From Catenulispora sp. MAP5-51 (GTDB lineage Bacteria; Actinomycetota; Actinomycetes; Streptomycetales; Catenulisporaceae), in NCBI RefSeq assembly GCF_041261205.1, contig NZ_JBGCCH010000011.1, forward strand, positions 1 through 64,000: a stretch of DNA of 64,000 nucleotides, read 5' to 3'. Below the pieces are notes generated by a model. The model worked only from the letters and a program-made list of their open reading frames with translations, was not told the DNA's origin and made no database searches. The translations under genes and the position numbers were made by a program. Shown here piece after piece: positions 1-8,382 of this stretch (within the stretch, counting starts at the first letter, position 1; each line of letters starts with the position of its first letter).

Positions 1-2
1 AA

Positions 3-65
3 ACCGGCACGTTCTACGACGAGACCACTGCCTGGGCAAACCAGACACAAACAGCTACTACTTGA
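3..65 (+). CDS. possible 3' end of a gene entering from the left
   Basis: An open frame enters at the left edge and stops at 63-65, encoding about 20 residues ending WANQTQTATT. The stop sits on the first base of a stem-loop, the arrangement expected of a gene end plus terminator. The stretch is less GC-rich than its surroundings. No family can be assigned from so few residues; it could equally be non-coding. Confidence 0.25.
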   Translation, partial: TGTFYDETTAWANQTQTATT

Positions 66-90
66 CATCCCCAGCTTCAGGGATGTCTTT
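64..90 (+). terminator. stem-loop with short T run
   Basis: GACATCCC (64-71) and GGGATGTC (80-87) form a perfect 8-bp stem around an 8-nt loop, followed by TTT. It would terminate a gene entering from the left. Such hairpins also occur at ends of IS200/IS605-type elements, which cannot be judged at the window edge. From here to 369 I see no convincing gene: the open frames are Pro- or Arg-rich readings of GC-rich DNA. An 11-bp direct repeat TTGACTGTCGC follows at about 89 and 108. Confidence 0.45.
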
Positions 91-308
91 GACTGTCGCT
101 CTTGACCTTGACTGTCGCAGTTAGAGCCGACCACTTGCCCAGACCATCAGCAGCCAACGCAGCGCCGACCACCGCCCCAGCGACCGCGCCACCAACGGAT
201 CCCGCCAACCATGCGCGAAGCCGTCAAGAAACGCCTGCGCCTGTCAACCCACAAACAAACCGCAACCACCCACACCCACCCCCACACAAGCCAGAGGCGC
301 CGCAAACG

Positions 309-331
309 GCCCCGGCTCGCCGAGCCCGGGC
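309..331 (-). terminator. GC-rich hairpin after the 101-aa secreted protein gene
   Basis: GCCCCGGCTC and GAGCCCGGGC pair with one mismatch around a GCC loop, about 40 nt past the stop of the leftward gene at 370. There is no T run, as is common for high-GC actinobacterial terminators. Confidence 0.4.
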
Positions 332-369
332 CGCACTATGCCGCACCATGCCATCGCGCAGCGCAGGGC

Positions 370-675
370 TCAGTCGGGGTCCGGCCCGCACGACAGCGCC
401 GTGATGAAGTGCAACGGCACGGACGTGTCACCCCACGCGGGCGGGGCGGGCGTGTCCCGGCAGCCGGTGATGAAGATCTGCCCGACGATGTTGGTCGGGG
501 TGTCGACGTAGAAGTCCTCCACCAACAGCGACGCCTGCCCGGGCGGCGGCAGGGTGGGCACGGCCTGCGACGGAGCCGCGAACACCGTGACGGTGGCGGC
601 ACTGGCCAGGAACGCCGCGGTGGATCCCAGCCAGATCCTGCGCTTCGTGCGGGCCGTACGCGTACTGCTTTTCAT
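370..675 (-). CDS. small secreted protein, unknown function
   Basis: 101 residues. A basic N-terminus (KSSTRTARTKRR) and a hydrophobic stretch to about residue 38 ending in SQA form a Sec signal peptide, leaving a mature protein of about 63 residues with two Cys (near 72 and 96) that could form one disulphide. The ATG at 675 is chosen because GGGGAGG lies just upstream and the signal peptide starts there; a longer frame exists but codes implausibly. No family recognised. It is followed by a hairpin at 309-331. Confidence 0.6.
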   Translation of the reverse strand: MKSSTRTARTKRRIWLGSTAAFLASAATVTVFAAPSQAVPTLPPPGQASLLVEDFYVDTPTNIVGQIFITGCRDTPAPPAWGDTSVPLHFITALSCGPDPD

Positions 676-770
676 CGTTCTGCCTCCCCTTGTTCCCCGC
701 ACGGACGAAAGCGCCGACCGCACATCGCGGTAGCCCGTGCAGAGATACGCGGCGGGGTTACATCGAGCCC

Positions 771-1307
771 TTAGTCGAGCCACTTCAGGAGCACGTCGGT
801 ATCGCCGGCCTGCATGGAGCTGCGCACAACCGGGTCCATGAACTCCACCGATCCGACGTACGCCAGCTCCATCGCCCACACCGCCTCGGGGCCGGCCAGC
901 TGGGCCAGGCGCGCGTAGCCGCTCAGCAGGGCTTTGCGGTCCTTCAAGCGCCGACAGACGCGCAGCGCCTGTTGCACCGTCACCGCGTCGTCGGCATACG
1001 TCAGCGGCCAGGAGTAGGCCGTCGGCCACCACACGCGCGCCACCGACGGCAGAACCCGTGCCACGCCGCCGAGTTCCGCGCAGCGCCGGACCACCGCGAC
1101 GCGGACCGACTCGGCCGTGGTGTTGTTGACGAAGACATCGTGCAACAGCTCCGGCGCCACCCTGCGGCGCCGCACCAGCCGCATGCGCGCCCCCTGCGCC
1201 GCCCGGGGGTGCCTGGCCACCCACTGGTGCCAGCGCCGGGGCCCCGGCAGCGACACCACCACACGCTGCATCACGTGGATCACCCCGTCCACGGTAACGC
1301 AGAACAC
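771..1307 (-). CDS. hypothetical protein, 178 aa
   Basis: Not recognised. The protein is Arg- and Val-rich and mostly helical by eye, with a run of paired basic residues near 44-49 (RLVRRRRV) and a C-terminal half (AVTVQQALRVCRRLKDRKALLSGYARL) that reads like amphipathic helices; a HEAT-like arrangement is possible but unproven. It has no signal peptide or membrane segment. The start is uncertain: GTG at 1307, or ATG at 1271 with GGGG a few bases upstream. It is leftward like the genes on both sides and separated from the chitinase by hairpins, so it is probably transcribed alone. Confidence 0.5.
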   Translation of the reverse strand: MFCVTVDGVIHVMQRVVVSLPGPRRWHQWVARHPRAAQGARMRLVRRRRVAPELLHDVFVNNTTAESVRVAVVRRCAELGGVARVLPSVARVWWPTAYSWPLTYADDAVTVQQALRVCRRLKDRKALLSGYARLAQLAGPEAVWAMELAYVGSVEFMDPVVRSSMQAGDTDVLLKWLD

Positions 1308-1380
1308 TGAGGTTCAACCACGGTCGGACCCGGGGGAACCGCCGACCGGGCGCACCGTCCGAAGCCTCGCGCCGGCAAGA

Positions 1381-1430
1381 GCAGACACAGAGGCGGACGC
1401 AGAGGCAGACACAGAGGCAGAGGCAGAACG
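1381..1430. repeat. short tandem purine-rich repeat
   Basis: Iterations of a CAGAGG / CAGACA hexamer theme in the 310-bp gap between the 178-aa gene and the chitinase gene. Apart from this repeat and the hairpins listed nearby, the gap holds nothing I can call a gene. Confidence 0.5.
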
Positions 1431-1437
1431 CCAGACG

Positions 1438-1467
1438 GCGGCCGCCGGACCGAAGTCCGACGGCCGC
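1438..1467 (-). terminator. UUCG-tetraloop terminator of the chitinase transcript
   Basis: GCGGCCGCCGGAC and GTCCGACGGCCGC pair over 13 bp with one mismatch. Read leftward, the loop is TTCG closed by C-G, a classic UNCG tetraloop. It lies downstream of the chitinase stop (1618) and upstream of the next leftward gene. Confidence 0.55.
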
Positions 1468-1534
1468 CGCAAGTGGCCCGCCCGGCGCGGCTAGAGCGTC
1501 GGCCCTGTCTCAGGACGTCAGCGCCGGCACTGTC

Positions 1535-1554
1535 CCGGGCCCCGCGGGGCCCGG
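1535..1554. repeat. 20-bp perfect GC palindrome
   Basis: A perfect palindrome of C and G only, centred between 1544 and 1545, 64 bp past the chitinase stop. It has no loop, so it is more likely a second transcription-end element or cruciform than a simple terminator. At 1590-1613, TGCGTCAG is repeated three times directly after the stop. Confidence 0.5.
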
Positions 1555-1617
1555 CGCGCGCCGAGGAGCCGGCATCACCACCGGGTCAATGCGTCAGTGC
1601 GTCAGTGCGTCAGCGGG

Positions 1618-3564
1618 TCACGGCATCGCCGCGAGGTGCGGGGCGACGGTGTTCACGAAGCTCCATCCGTTGCTCGCGTCCCAGTTGATCGACCAGGTCA
1701 TCGCGCCGCGGATGGTCGGCCAGGTGCTCGGCGGGACGAACGAGCCGCAGCTCGTCTTGGCCGCCAGGCAGTCCAGCGCGTTGTTCACCAGCGACGGCGA
1801 GACGTAGCCGCCGCCGGCCGCGCTGCCGGAGGCCGGCAGGCCCAGCCCCACCTGGTCCGGGCGCAGTCCGCCCTGGAGCTGGATGCAGGCCAGCGCGGTC
1901 ATGAAGTTCTCACTCCCCTCGGCGTACACACCCTGGTCGCAGCCGTTCATCGACCCGGAGTTGTAGTACTGCGTGTTGGAGATCGTGAGGATGTTCTTGA
2001 TGTTCAGCGCCAGCTGGAAGTACGCCATGCCGGTCGACTGCATGTCGATCGTCTGCGGGGCCATGGTGATGATCAGCCCCGAGCCGGCCTTGGCCGACAG
2101 CGAGTTCAGCGCCTGCGCCATGTACGTGGCGTTGACGCCGTTCTCCAGGTCGATGTCGACGCCGTCGAACCCGTAGCTCTGCATGATGCCGTAGACGCTG
2201 TTCGCGAAGTTGTTCGCCGAGGCCGTGTCGCCGACGCTGATCGCGCCGTTCTGGCCGCCGACCGAGACGATCACCTTCTGGCCGCGCGAGTGCAGCGTGG
2301 CGATGTCCGCCTTGAACTGCGCGTCGGTGTAGCCGCCGAGCGCCGAGGACAGCCCGGAGTCGACGCTGAAGGTCACGCCGCCGGGGTTGCTCGCGTCGGC
2401 GTTCGCGAACGCCACGGCCACCAGGTTGTACCCGGAGGGCACAGCCGCCAGGCTCAGCGGCTTGGCGCTGTTCACGAAGTCCTGCCAGTAGCCGGTCAGC
2501 ACGTGCTTGGGCAGCGCGCCGCCGGTACCGCCGGTGCCGGACGTGGTGGCGCTCACCGCCGAGGACTTCGCGGACTCACCGGCGGAGTTGGTCGCCGTGA
2601 CCGCGTAGCTGTAGGTGGTGGAGGCGCTCAGGCCGGAGTCGGTGTAGGAGGTCCCGGTCACGCTGGCGACCTTCGAGCCACCGCGGTACACGTTGTACCC
2701 GGTCGCACCGCTGGACGCACTCCACGACAGCGACACCGAACTCGACGTCGTACCGGTCACCGACAGACCGCCCGGCGTCGGCGGGACGGTCGTCCCGCTC
2801 CCGGCCGTGGTGCCTGTGACAGCTGCGGACTGCGCCGACTCCCCTGCAGAGTTCGTCGCGGAAACCGTGTAGCTGTAACTGGTGGAGGCGCTCAGGCCGG
2901 AGTCGGTGTACGAAGTCCCGGTCACGCTGGCGACCTTCGAGCCACCGCGGTACACGTTGTACCCGGTCGCACCGGTGGACGCACTCCAGGACAGCGACAC
3001 CGAACTCGACGTCGTACCGGTCACCGACAGACCGCTCGGAACGGGGGGCACCTGAGTCTGGCCACCCGGTCCGACGAGCGAGACGTCGTCGGCGTAGTAC
3101 GTACCCTGCCCGTACCAGCCGTGCAGGTAGATCTGGACGCTCGTGGTCGAGGCGCCGGTGGTGAAGCTGGTGCTCAGCTGCTGGTACGAGGTCGCCGACG
3201 GCGTCCACGTGGAGCTGTAGCCGGTGGCGCCGATGTAGACGTAGGCGCCCTCGACGTAGGCCGACAGCGTGTACGCCGAGTTCGGCTGCACGGAGATGGT
3301 CTGCGTGCACTGCGCGTCGTCGGAGTTGTTCGCCGCTCCGGCCAGCGCGTGGCTGCCGCTGTGGACCGGGGAACCGACGACACTGCCGGTGCCCGCGTCA
3401 CACGTCCACGGGCTCAGGCTTCCGTTTTCGAAGCCGGGGTTCACCACCAGGTTGCTGTCGGCGCGGGCGCGGGAAGCGCTCAGGGCGACGGTCATCGCGG
3501 CGGCTACAAGGATTGCGGCCAGCATGGCCGCGAACGCGCGGAGGCGCGTTCTTGCACAGGTCAA
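1618..3564 (-). CDS. secreted GH18 chitinase with CBM and two FnIII domains
   Basis: Endo-acting chitinase secreted to cut beta-1,4-GlcNAc chains. Order in 648 residues: Sec signal peptide to about 37; carbohydrate-binding beta-sandwich (NLVVNPGFENGSLSPW) about 38-165; two fibronectin III modules about 175-350; GH18 barrel about 360-648. The catalytic signature DGVDIDLE is present, with Glu near residue 474 as proton donor, and SVGG is the family's second strand motif. The two FnIII modules are nearly identical. Two DasR-like boxes lie 45-86 bp upstream, so N-acetylglucosamine-responsive control is expected. Domain layout resembles Streptomyces family 18 bacterial-type chitinases. Function is secure; substrate preference is not. 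Confidence 0.93.
   Translation of the reverse strand: MTCARTRLRAFAAMLAAILVAAAMTVALSASRARADSNLVVNPGFENGSLSPWTCDAGTGSVVGSPVHSGSHALAGAANNSDDAQCTQTISVQPNSAYTLSAYVEGAYVYIGATGYSSTWTPSATSYQQLSTSFTTGASTTSVQIYLHGWYGQGTYYADDVSLVGPGGQTQVPPVPSGLSVTGTTSSSVSLSWSASTGATGYNVYRGGSKVASVTGTSYTDSGLSASTSYSYTVSATNSAGESAQSAAVTGTTAGSGTTVPPTPGGLSVTGTTSSSVSLSWSASSGATGYNVYRGGSKVASVTGTSYTDSGLSASTTYSYAVTATNSAGESAKSSAVSATTSGTGGTGGALPKHVLTGYWQDFVNSAKPLSLAAVPSGYNLVAVAFANADASNPGGVTFSVDSGLSSALGGYTDAQFKADIATLHSRGQKVIVSVGGQNGAISVGDTASANNFANSVYGIMQSYGFDGVDIDLENGVNATYMAQALNSLSAKAGSGLIITMAPQTIDMQSTGMAYFQLALNIKNILTISNTQYYNSGSMNGCDQGVYAEGSENFMTALACIQLQGGLRPDQVGLGLPASGSAAGGGYVSPSLVNNALDCLAAKTSCGSFVPPSTWPTIRGAMTWSINWDASNGWSFVNTVAPHLAAMP
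2560..3045 (-). repeat. tandem FnIII duplication, 264-bp period
   Basis: The segment at about 2617-2710 recurs at about 2881-2975 with almost no changes, a period of 264 bp or 88 codons. It encodes two adjacent fibronectin III linkers in the chitinase. Near identity at DNA level implies a recent duplication or ongoing gene conversion. Confidence 0.85.
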
Positions 3565-3608
3565 AGCACACCTCTCTCGGGGAAGACTCCTGGATCTTGT
3601 GGGGTTAG

Positions 3609-3620
3609 TGGTCTACACCA
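3609..3620 (-). promoter_or_regulatory. DasR-like box 1 (chitinase promoter)
   Basis: TGGTCTACACCA differs at one base from TGGTCTAGACCA, the core of the DasR responsive element and of the classic Streptomyces chitinase promoter repeats. It is 45 bp upstream of the chitinase start. Confidence 0.7.
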
Positions 3621-3638
3621 CGGGGGCTGAGTTCAAAA

Positions 3639-3650
3639 TGGTGTAGACCA
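3639..3650 (-). promoter_or_regulatory. DasR-like box 2 (chitinase promoter)
   Basis: TGGTGTAGACCA is the exact reverse complement of box 1 and also one base from the DasR core. Box starts are 30 bp apart, about three helical turns, so two regulator dimers could bind the same DNA face. Confidence 0.7.
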
Positions 3651-3788
3651 GACGGGGTGTCAAGAGTCTGAACGCCCAGCGATTCCTAAGGGAATGCAAA
3701 GGTTCGCCACGGCTCGGCGAGAAGCCGGCTTGGTTCGGTGGTCCCGCGGCGGAGGAACCGTCGCGGATCCGAACCGGAAGGAACTCCC

Positions 3789-4196
3789 ATGATGCTGCGC
3801 AGAAGGCTGATCCCGGTGGCCGCCCTGGTGGTCGCGATCGGCGCCTCGGTCGCCGGGGCGGCCACGGCGGAAGCCGGCACCACCGCCACGAAGACCGGGC
3901 AGAAGCCGGTGAAGTGCGAAGTGGTGCTCAAGAAGGGCGTCAAGCCGCCGGTGAGCGAGTGCGAGAAGAAGGTGGACGTCGTCAGTCTGGACAAGATCGC
4001 CTCCGAACTCGGCGTGTCCAAGGCGGTGCTGGCCGAGGCCCTGAAAGAAGCCAAGCTCTGGATCATCGGCGCGAAGCCGAAGCCCTCGGTGACGCAGTTC
4101 GAGCAGCACCTGGCCGACCAGTTGCACGTGCCGGTCGCCAAGGTCGTCTCGGTCTTCGGCTCCGGTGCGCACCTCACCGTGAACGGCGCCGCGTGA
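3789..4196 (+). CDS. small secreted protein, unknown function
   Basis: 135 residues. The signal peptide ([30 protein letters not shown]) is cleaved near residue 29. The mature part is Lys-rich with two Cys (KCEVV and SECEKK) that may pair, then a helical stretch [24 protein letters not shown]. That stretch resembles short repeats found in other actinobacterial exported proteins, but no function is known. GGAAGGAA precedes the ATG at 3789; a start at 3738 would put the signal peptide inside the protein. It lies 43 bp before a two-component operon on the same strand and may share its transcript. Confidence 0.65.
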   Translation: MMLRRRLIPVAALVVAIGASVAGAATAEAGTTATKTGQKPVKCEVVLKKGVKPPVSECEKKVDVVSLDKIASELGVSKAVLAEALKEAKLWIIGAKPKPSVTQFEQHLADQLHVPVAKVVSVFGSGAHLTVNGAA

Positions 4197-4239
4197 CCCT
4201 CTCAGCGCGGTCTCAGGCCACGACGCCAGACTGCGCCCC

Positions 4240-4914
4240 ATGCGCATCCTGGTAGTGGATGACGACCCGGCCGTCCGCCGCGCGCTGGACCACGCGCTGC
4301 GGCGTGACGGCTATCAGGTCTCCCTGGCCGGCTCCGGAGCCGAGGCACTCAGCGAGCACGCCGAGAACCCGCCGGACGCCCTGGTTCTTGATGTCATGAT
4401 GCCCGAGCCCAACGGCCTGGAGATCTGCCGGCGGCTGCGCGAGGCCGGCGACGGCACCCCGATCCTGCTGCTCACCGCGCGCGACCTGATCGACGACCGG
4501 GTCGCGGGGCTGGACGCCGGGGCTGACGACTACCTCGTCAAACCCTTCGCCCTGGCCGAATTGCGCGCGCGACTCAGGGCCCTGTTGCGCCGGACCAGCG
4601 CCGCGGCGACCGAGGACCTCGTCTTCGGCGACCTCGTCCTGGACACCGCGGCGTGCCGGGCCACGCGGGCCGGCCGGAACCTGGCGCTGACCCGGACGGA
4701 GCTGGCGCTGCTGGAGATGTTCCTGCGCAACCCGCGCCGGGTGCTGAGCCGGACCCAGATCTTCGAGACGGTGTGGGGCTACGACTTCGGCCCGGACTCC
4801 AACGCGCTGTGGGTGAGCGTCAGCTGTCTGCGATCCAAACTGGAGGCCGGCGGGCGGCCGCGCGTCATCCAGACCGTGCGGGGCCTGGGGTACGTGTTGC
4901 GGGAGGATCCGTGA
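4240..4914 (+). CDS. OmpR/PhoB-family response regulator
   Basis: 224 residues: receiver domain about 1-115, winged-helix DNA-binding domain about 127-222. The acidic pocket VDDDP, phosphoacceptor Asp51 (LVLDVMMP), Thr in LLLTA and Lys in DYLVKPF are all present. The C-terminal domain has [12 protein letters not shown] and the wing motif VRGLGYVL. It resembles the MprA branch of actinobacterial regulators. Its stop overlaps the GTG of the kinase gene by 4 nt, so the two are translationally coupled. Target genes are unknown; the secreted protein just upstream is a candidate. Confidence 0.93.
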   Translation: MRILVVDDDPAVRRALDHALRRDGYQVSLAGSGAEALSEHAENPPDALVLDVMMPEPNGLEICRRLREAGDGTPILLLTARDLIDDRVAGLDAGADDYLVKPFALAELRARLRALLRRTSAAATEDLVFGDLVLDTAACRATRAGRNLALTRTELALLEMFLRNPRRVLSRTQIFETVWGYDFGPDSNALWVSVSCLRSKLEAGGRPRVIQTVRGLGYVLREDP

Positions 4915-6275
4915 ACCTGCGCGGCCGGGTCGCGATCGGCGGCGCGGTGATCGTGGTCGCGGCGGTGGCGCTGGTCGGGGCGATCGAGTATCCGGCGATC
5001 GGCGCCGGGCTGCGGGCGAACACCGACGCCGATCTGGTCGCGATCGCGGCGGACGCCCCGGCCACGTACAAGAAGCTGATGGCCGTGGAGTCGGCGGAGA
5101 ACGTGCTGGGCGACGGGAATCCGAGCTCGAAGATCTCGATCGGCAAGGACTTCATCGAGCTCATCAGGTCCCCGGTGGACGGGCAGGCCGACAAGGTCGC
5201 GCCGGTCGGCCGGCGGGACGTCCAGGTCGCCCAGGGTTCGGCGCCGCCGTATTTCGCCGATGTGCGCAGCGGCGGCGTCCTGTACCGCGTCTACACCACG
5301 CCGATCCCCGGCCACCCCGGCGCCCTGGTGCGCGCCGCGACGCCGGAGTCGGATCCGACCGGGACGCTGAACCGGCTGGCGTGGCTGCTGGTGCTGCTGA
5401 CCCCGGCGGCCGGACTGCTCGCGGCGGTCGGCGCGCGCCTGTTGGCGGCCCGCGTGCTCAGCCCGGTCGCGCGGCTGACGGCGGCGGCCGAGCGCATCGC
5501 CGCGACCGGCGATCTGTCCGCGCCGATCGCGGTCTCCGGACGTGACGAGGTCGCGCGGCTGGGGTTGGCGTTCAACGCGATGACCGGTGCGCTGGACGGT
5601 TCGGTCGGGGCGCAGCGGCGGCTGGTGGCGGACGCCTCGCACGAGTTGCGCACGCCGTTGACGTCGCTGGTGACGAACCTGGAGCTGTTGGCGGAGCGTC
5701 CGGACGACCCGCAGGCGCCGGCGTTGATCGGCGAGGCCCTGGACCAGGCGCGCCGGTTGTCGCTGCTGACCGGCGACCTGGTGGATCTCGCGCGGTTCGG
5801 GGAGCCGGCGGCCCGGGACGAGGCGGTGCGGATGGATCTGCTGTGCGCGGAGTTGGCGGCTCAGCGCGGGGCTTCGGTTTCGGTTTCGGATTCGGTCCCG
5901 GGTTCGGCTTCGGTGGACGCCGGGAGCCGGGCGGTCGTGGTGCGCGGGGATCCGGCGGCCTGGGAACGCGCGGTCGGGAACCTGGTCGACAACGCGCTGA
6001 AGTTCGGGACGCAGGCCGATATCGCGGTGCGGGCGGTCGTGGGGTACGCCGTCATCGAAGTCGGCGACGACGGGCCCGGCATCCCGGACGCCGACCTGCC
6101 TTACGTCTTCGACCGCTTCCACCGCTCGCCGGACGCGCGGTCGCTGCCGGGGTCGGGGCTCGGCCTGGCGATCGCCAAGCAGGTGGCCGAGGCGCACGGC
6201 GGCCGGATCGAGGCCGTGCCGCGTCCGGTCGGCGTGCTGCTGCGGATCACTGTCCCGATCGCAGCAGCACAGTGA
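4911..6275 (+). CDS. membrane sensor histidine kinase (MprB-like)
   Basis: 454 residues, partner of the preceding regulator. One N-terminal membrane helix (about 8-27), an extracytoplasmic sensor region to about 155, a second helix ([20 protein letters not shown]), HAMP, then a HisKA domain with His244 in [10 protein letters not shown]. The ATPase domain has N-box [12 protein letters not shown]1 DDGPGI and G2 GSGLGLAI. The GTG at 4911 gives the first helix at the N-terminus and the 4-nt overlap. At about 5875-5920 a TTCGGT-type hexamer repeat inserts a Ser/Val/Asp-rich stretch between HisKA and ATPase domains. The 3' end overlaps the convergent barstar gene by 29 bp. Confidence 0.9.
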   Translation: MNLRGRVAIGGAVIVVAAVALVGAIEYPAIGAGLRANTDADLVAIAADAPATYKKLMAVESAENVLGDGNPSSKISIGKDFIELIRSPVDGQADKVAPVGRRDVQVAQGSAPPYFADVRSGGVLYRVYTTPIPGHPGALVRAATPESDPTGTLNRLAWLLVLLTPAAGLLAAVGARLLAARVLSPVARLTAAAERIAATGDLSAPIAVSGRDEVARLGLAFNAMTGALDGSVGAQRRLVADASHELRTPLTSLVTNLELLAERPDDPQAPALIGEALDQARRLSLLTGDLVDLARFGEPAARDEAVRMDLLCAELAAQRGASVSVSDSVPGSASVDAGSRAVVVRGDPAAWERAVGNLVDNALKFGTQADIAVRAVVGYAVIEVGDDGPGIPDADLPYVFDRFHRSPDARSLPGSGLGLAIAKQVAEAHGGRIEAVPRPVGVLLRITVPIAAAQ

Positions 6276-6672
6276 ACGGCACGCCGATCCGGCGCCAGGC
6301 CTCGGCGGCCTCCTCCCAGACCTCCAGGGCGATGCTGTAGGTGTCCAGGTCGGCGAAGGCGAAGACGGTGCTGTTCTCGACGATGGTCAGGATCCCGCCG
6401 TTGCTGCCGGGCGCCGGCGGCGGCAGCCATTGCAGATCGGCGAGACAGTCGGCCAAGGCGTCCCAGTTGTGGCCGAAATAGGCGGGGAAATGGTAGGAGC
6501 GTTCGCACTCCTCGAGGAACTGCGGCTTGTCATGGACGTGCGAGCAGTCCACGAAGACGCAGCGCCAGGCGATCTCCTCGGCCTCGGCACGGATCTCGGC
6601 CGCCGGGCGGTCGGAGTTCCAGATGTGGACCCCGGGACCGACCTCGCCGAGGACGTGGGCCAACGCTGTCAT
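6247..6672 (-). CDS. barstar-family ribonuclease inhibitor
   Basis: 141 residues. Barstar fold signature: N-terminal VFVDCSHVHDKPQFLEECERSY, then FGHNWDALADCLADL, the motif that inserts into the active site of barnase-type RNases, and a C-terminal strand FTVLLRSGQ. It should act in the cytoplasm to neutralise the RNase encoded directly upstream. The ATG at 6672 overlaps the RNase stop (ATGA), a toxin-then-antidote order with coupled translation. It converges with the sensor kinase gene. Confidence 0.88.
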   Translation of the reverse strand: MTALAHVLGEVGPGVHIWNSDRPAAEIRAEAEEIAWRCVFVDCSHVHDKPQFLEECERSYHFPAYFGHNWDALADCLADLQWLPPPAPGSNGGILTIVENSTVFAFADLDTYSIALEVWEEAAEAWRRIGVPFTVLLRSGQ

Positions 6673-7091
6673 GTCACACCACCTCGCAACACCCACAGGA
6701 AGGACTTGTAATGGTCCGGGGTGTAGTAGAGCTCGCCGTTCTTGCCGAGGATGAGCCGCCGTGCCCCGCGGTCGACCGCCCCCGGCGTGGCGACGGTGTA
6801 CTCGCGGTAGTAGCCGCTGGGCTCGGCGGGCAAGAGGCGCTCGCGGTTCTGGAAGGTGGCGCCGTCCTGGCGGTACTGGAGGGCGCCGCCGTTCTCGATG
6901 CGCTTGATGACGTCCCGCGCCTCGGCGGGCAGGCTCGTCTCGGCGACGGCGGCCATGCCCGCGGGTTTGAGGGCCGCGGCCGCCGTCTTGCTGGAGGAGC
7001 TGCCGCAGCCCGACAGACCCAGGACCGCCGCGACCAGGAGCGCGAGCAGCGCCGCGAAGGGCCTGGCTCGGGGCGACGCGGACGGGGTCAC
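6669..7091 (-). CDS. barnase-like guanyl-specific ribonuclease, probable lipoprotein
   Basis: 140 residues. The N-terminus has a signal sequence with lipobox LSGC (Cys29), so export and lipid anchoring are expected. The C-terminal 80 residues match the N1/T1/barnase family: Glu in YYREYTV, Arg in GARRLIL and His in TPDHYKSF supply the general base, anion-binding Arg and general acid. It probably cleaves single-stranded RNA after guanosine. Coupled to a barstar gene. A lipobox rather than free secretion is unusual for the family and may suggest surface display or release by proteolysis. Confidence 0.82.
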   Translation of the reverse strand: MTPSASPRARPFAALLALLVAAVLGLSGCGSSSSKTAAAALKPAGMAAVAETSLPAEARDVIKRIENGGALQYRQDGATFQNRERLLPAEPSGYYREYTVATPGAVDRGARRLILGKNGELYYTPDHYKSFLWVLRGGVT

Positions 7092-7126
7092 GGTCGCGAG
7101 CCTAACCCACGGTGATCATCAGGGCA

Positions 7127-7142
7127 CCCGGCCGGAGCCGGG
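7127..7142 (-). terminator. UCCG-loop hairpin after thiE
   Basis: CCCGGC and GCCGGG flank CGGA, read leftward as a UCCG tetraloop closed by C-G. It lies about 130 bp past the thiE stop and 36 bp before the RNase start, so it may isolate the RNase-barstar pair. An 11-bp direct repeat GCGCGATGCCT occurs nearby. Confidence 0.4.
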
Positions 7143-7272
7143 CGCGCGATGCCTGCTCGGGCCGAGTGCGCGATGCCTACGCGGGCCCGGGTGGGAGCCC
7201 GACCCCGCCGGACCGACACGGATCTCGCCGCGCCGGCCCGGCCTCGACCGACCACCCGAGCCGCCCGATCGC

Positions 7273-7953
7273 CTACCCCCGCAGCATCCCGCTGAGCTCC
7301 GCCGCGGCCGCGTGCGGATCGGCGGCCTCGGTCAGCGCCCGCACCACGACCACCCGGCGCGCGCCGGCATCCAGCACCTCGCCGAGGTTGCCGGCGTCGA
7401 TGCCGCCGATCGCGAACCAGGGCCGGGCGCCTTCGGGCGCCAGGACCGCCGCGTACTCGACCAGGCTCAGGCCGGGGGCGGGGCGGCCGGGTTTGGTCGG
7501 GGTCGGCCAGACCGGGCCGGTGCAGAAGTAGTCCACGCCGGGCTCCATGGCCGCGGCGTCGACTTCTTCTTCGGCGTGGCAGGAGCGGCCGATCAGCGGC
7601 GCTTGGCCGATGACGCGGCGGGCGAGCGGGACCGGCAGGTCGTCCTGGCCCAGGTGCAGGACGTCCGCGCCGGCGCCGAGCGCGACGTCGGCGCGGTCGT
7701 TCACGGCCAGCAGCTTGCCGTGGCGGCGGCAGGCGTCGGCGAACACCTCCAGCGCCGCCAGTTCCTGCCGGGCCTCGATGCCCTTCTGCCGCAGCTGGAC
7801 GATGTCCACGCCGCCGGACAGGACCGCGTCCAGGAACTCCGGCAGGTCGCCCTGCTTCTCGCGGGCGTCGCAGCACAGGTACAGGCGCGCGTCGGCCAGT
7901 TTGTCGCGCAGGGCGGGGGCGGGGGCGGTGTCAGGGGCAGCGGCAGCACTCAC
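7273..7953 (-). CDS. thiE: thiamine-phosphate synthase
   Basis: Joins HMP-pyrophosphate and thiazole phosphate to make thiamine phosphate in the cytoplasm. 226 residues, typical for the TIM-barrel family. Signatures: [10 protein letters not shown] (substrate and pyrophosphate binding), [48 protein letters not shown] and AIGGIDAGN. Its ATG overlaps the stop of the upstream Rv2175c-like gene (ATGA). The matching thiazole branch genes lie 3 kb away in opposite orientation. I looked for a TPP riboswitch and did not see one. Confidence 0.93.
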   Translation of the reverse strand: MSAAAAPDTAPAPALRDKLADARLYLCCDAREKQGDLPEFLDAVLSGGVDIVQLRQKGIEARQELAALEVFADACRRHGKLLAVNDRADVALGAGADVLHLGQDDLPVPLARRVIGQAPLIGRSCHAEEEVDAAAMEPGVDYFCTGPVWPTPTKPGRPAPGLSLVEYAAVLAPEGARPWFAIGGIDAGNLGEVLDAGARRVVVVRALTEAADPHAAAAELSGMLRG

Positions 7954-8372
7954 AGCTCGGCCTGCGCACGCCGGCGCACCTCGGTCCCGCGGTTCTCGCG
8001 CAGCGCCTGGACCGGCGTGCCGGGCAGCGAGTCGTCCGGCGTGAACAGCCAGCGCAGGGCTTCCTCGTCGGTGAACTTCGCGTCCCTGAGCAGGGTCAGG
8101 GTGCCGGTCAGGCCCTTGACCGTGTGGTCTTCGATGAGGAAGCCGGCCGGGACGTGCAGGGCGTTGTTCTCGCCGCGGCGGACGGCGATCAGCTGGTTGT
8201 CGCGCAGGAGCTGCCGGACGCGGGTCACCTGGACGCCGAAGCGCTCGGCGACGTCGGGCAGGGTGAGCCAGTCCCCCACCAGTGCGTCGGTCTCGGGGTC
8301 GATCGAGTCGCGGTGGGCCTCGGCGTGTGCGGTGCCAACTGCGGTGTTCTTCTCAGTCACGCTCCCAAGCAT
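7950..8372 (-). CDS. Rv2175c-family DNA-binding protein
   Basis: 140 residues. A winged-helix N-terminal half ([32 protein letters not shown]) is followed by the Rv2175c C-terminal domain ([19 protein letters not shown]). In Mycobacterium tuberculosis Rv2175c is a DNA-binding substrate of the neighbouring kinase PknL. Here a PASTA kinase gene lies about 6 kb away across the thiamine genes. The gene is coupled to thiE by a 4-nt overlap. The start could be ATG at 8372 or GTG four codons in (VTEKN). Confidence 0.8.
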   Translation of the reverse strand: MLGSVTEKNTAVGTAHAEAHRDSIDPETDALVGDWLTLPDVAERFGVQVTRVRQLLRDNQLIAVRRGENNALHVPAGFLIEDHTVKGLTGTLTLLRDAKFTDEEALRWLFTPDDSLPGTPVQALRENRGTEVRRRAQAEL

Positions 8373-8382
8373 GCCAGGTGTT

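Noticed and set aside
4653-6340. Long open frames on both strands over the sensor kinase
   Set aside because: High-GC shadow frames with Arg/Gly/Pro composition; only the frame from 4911 carries kinase motifs.
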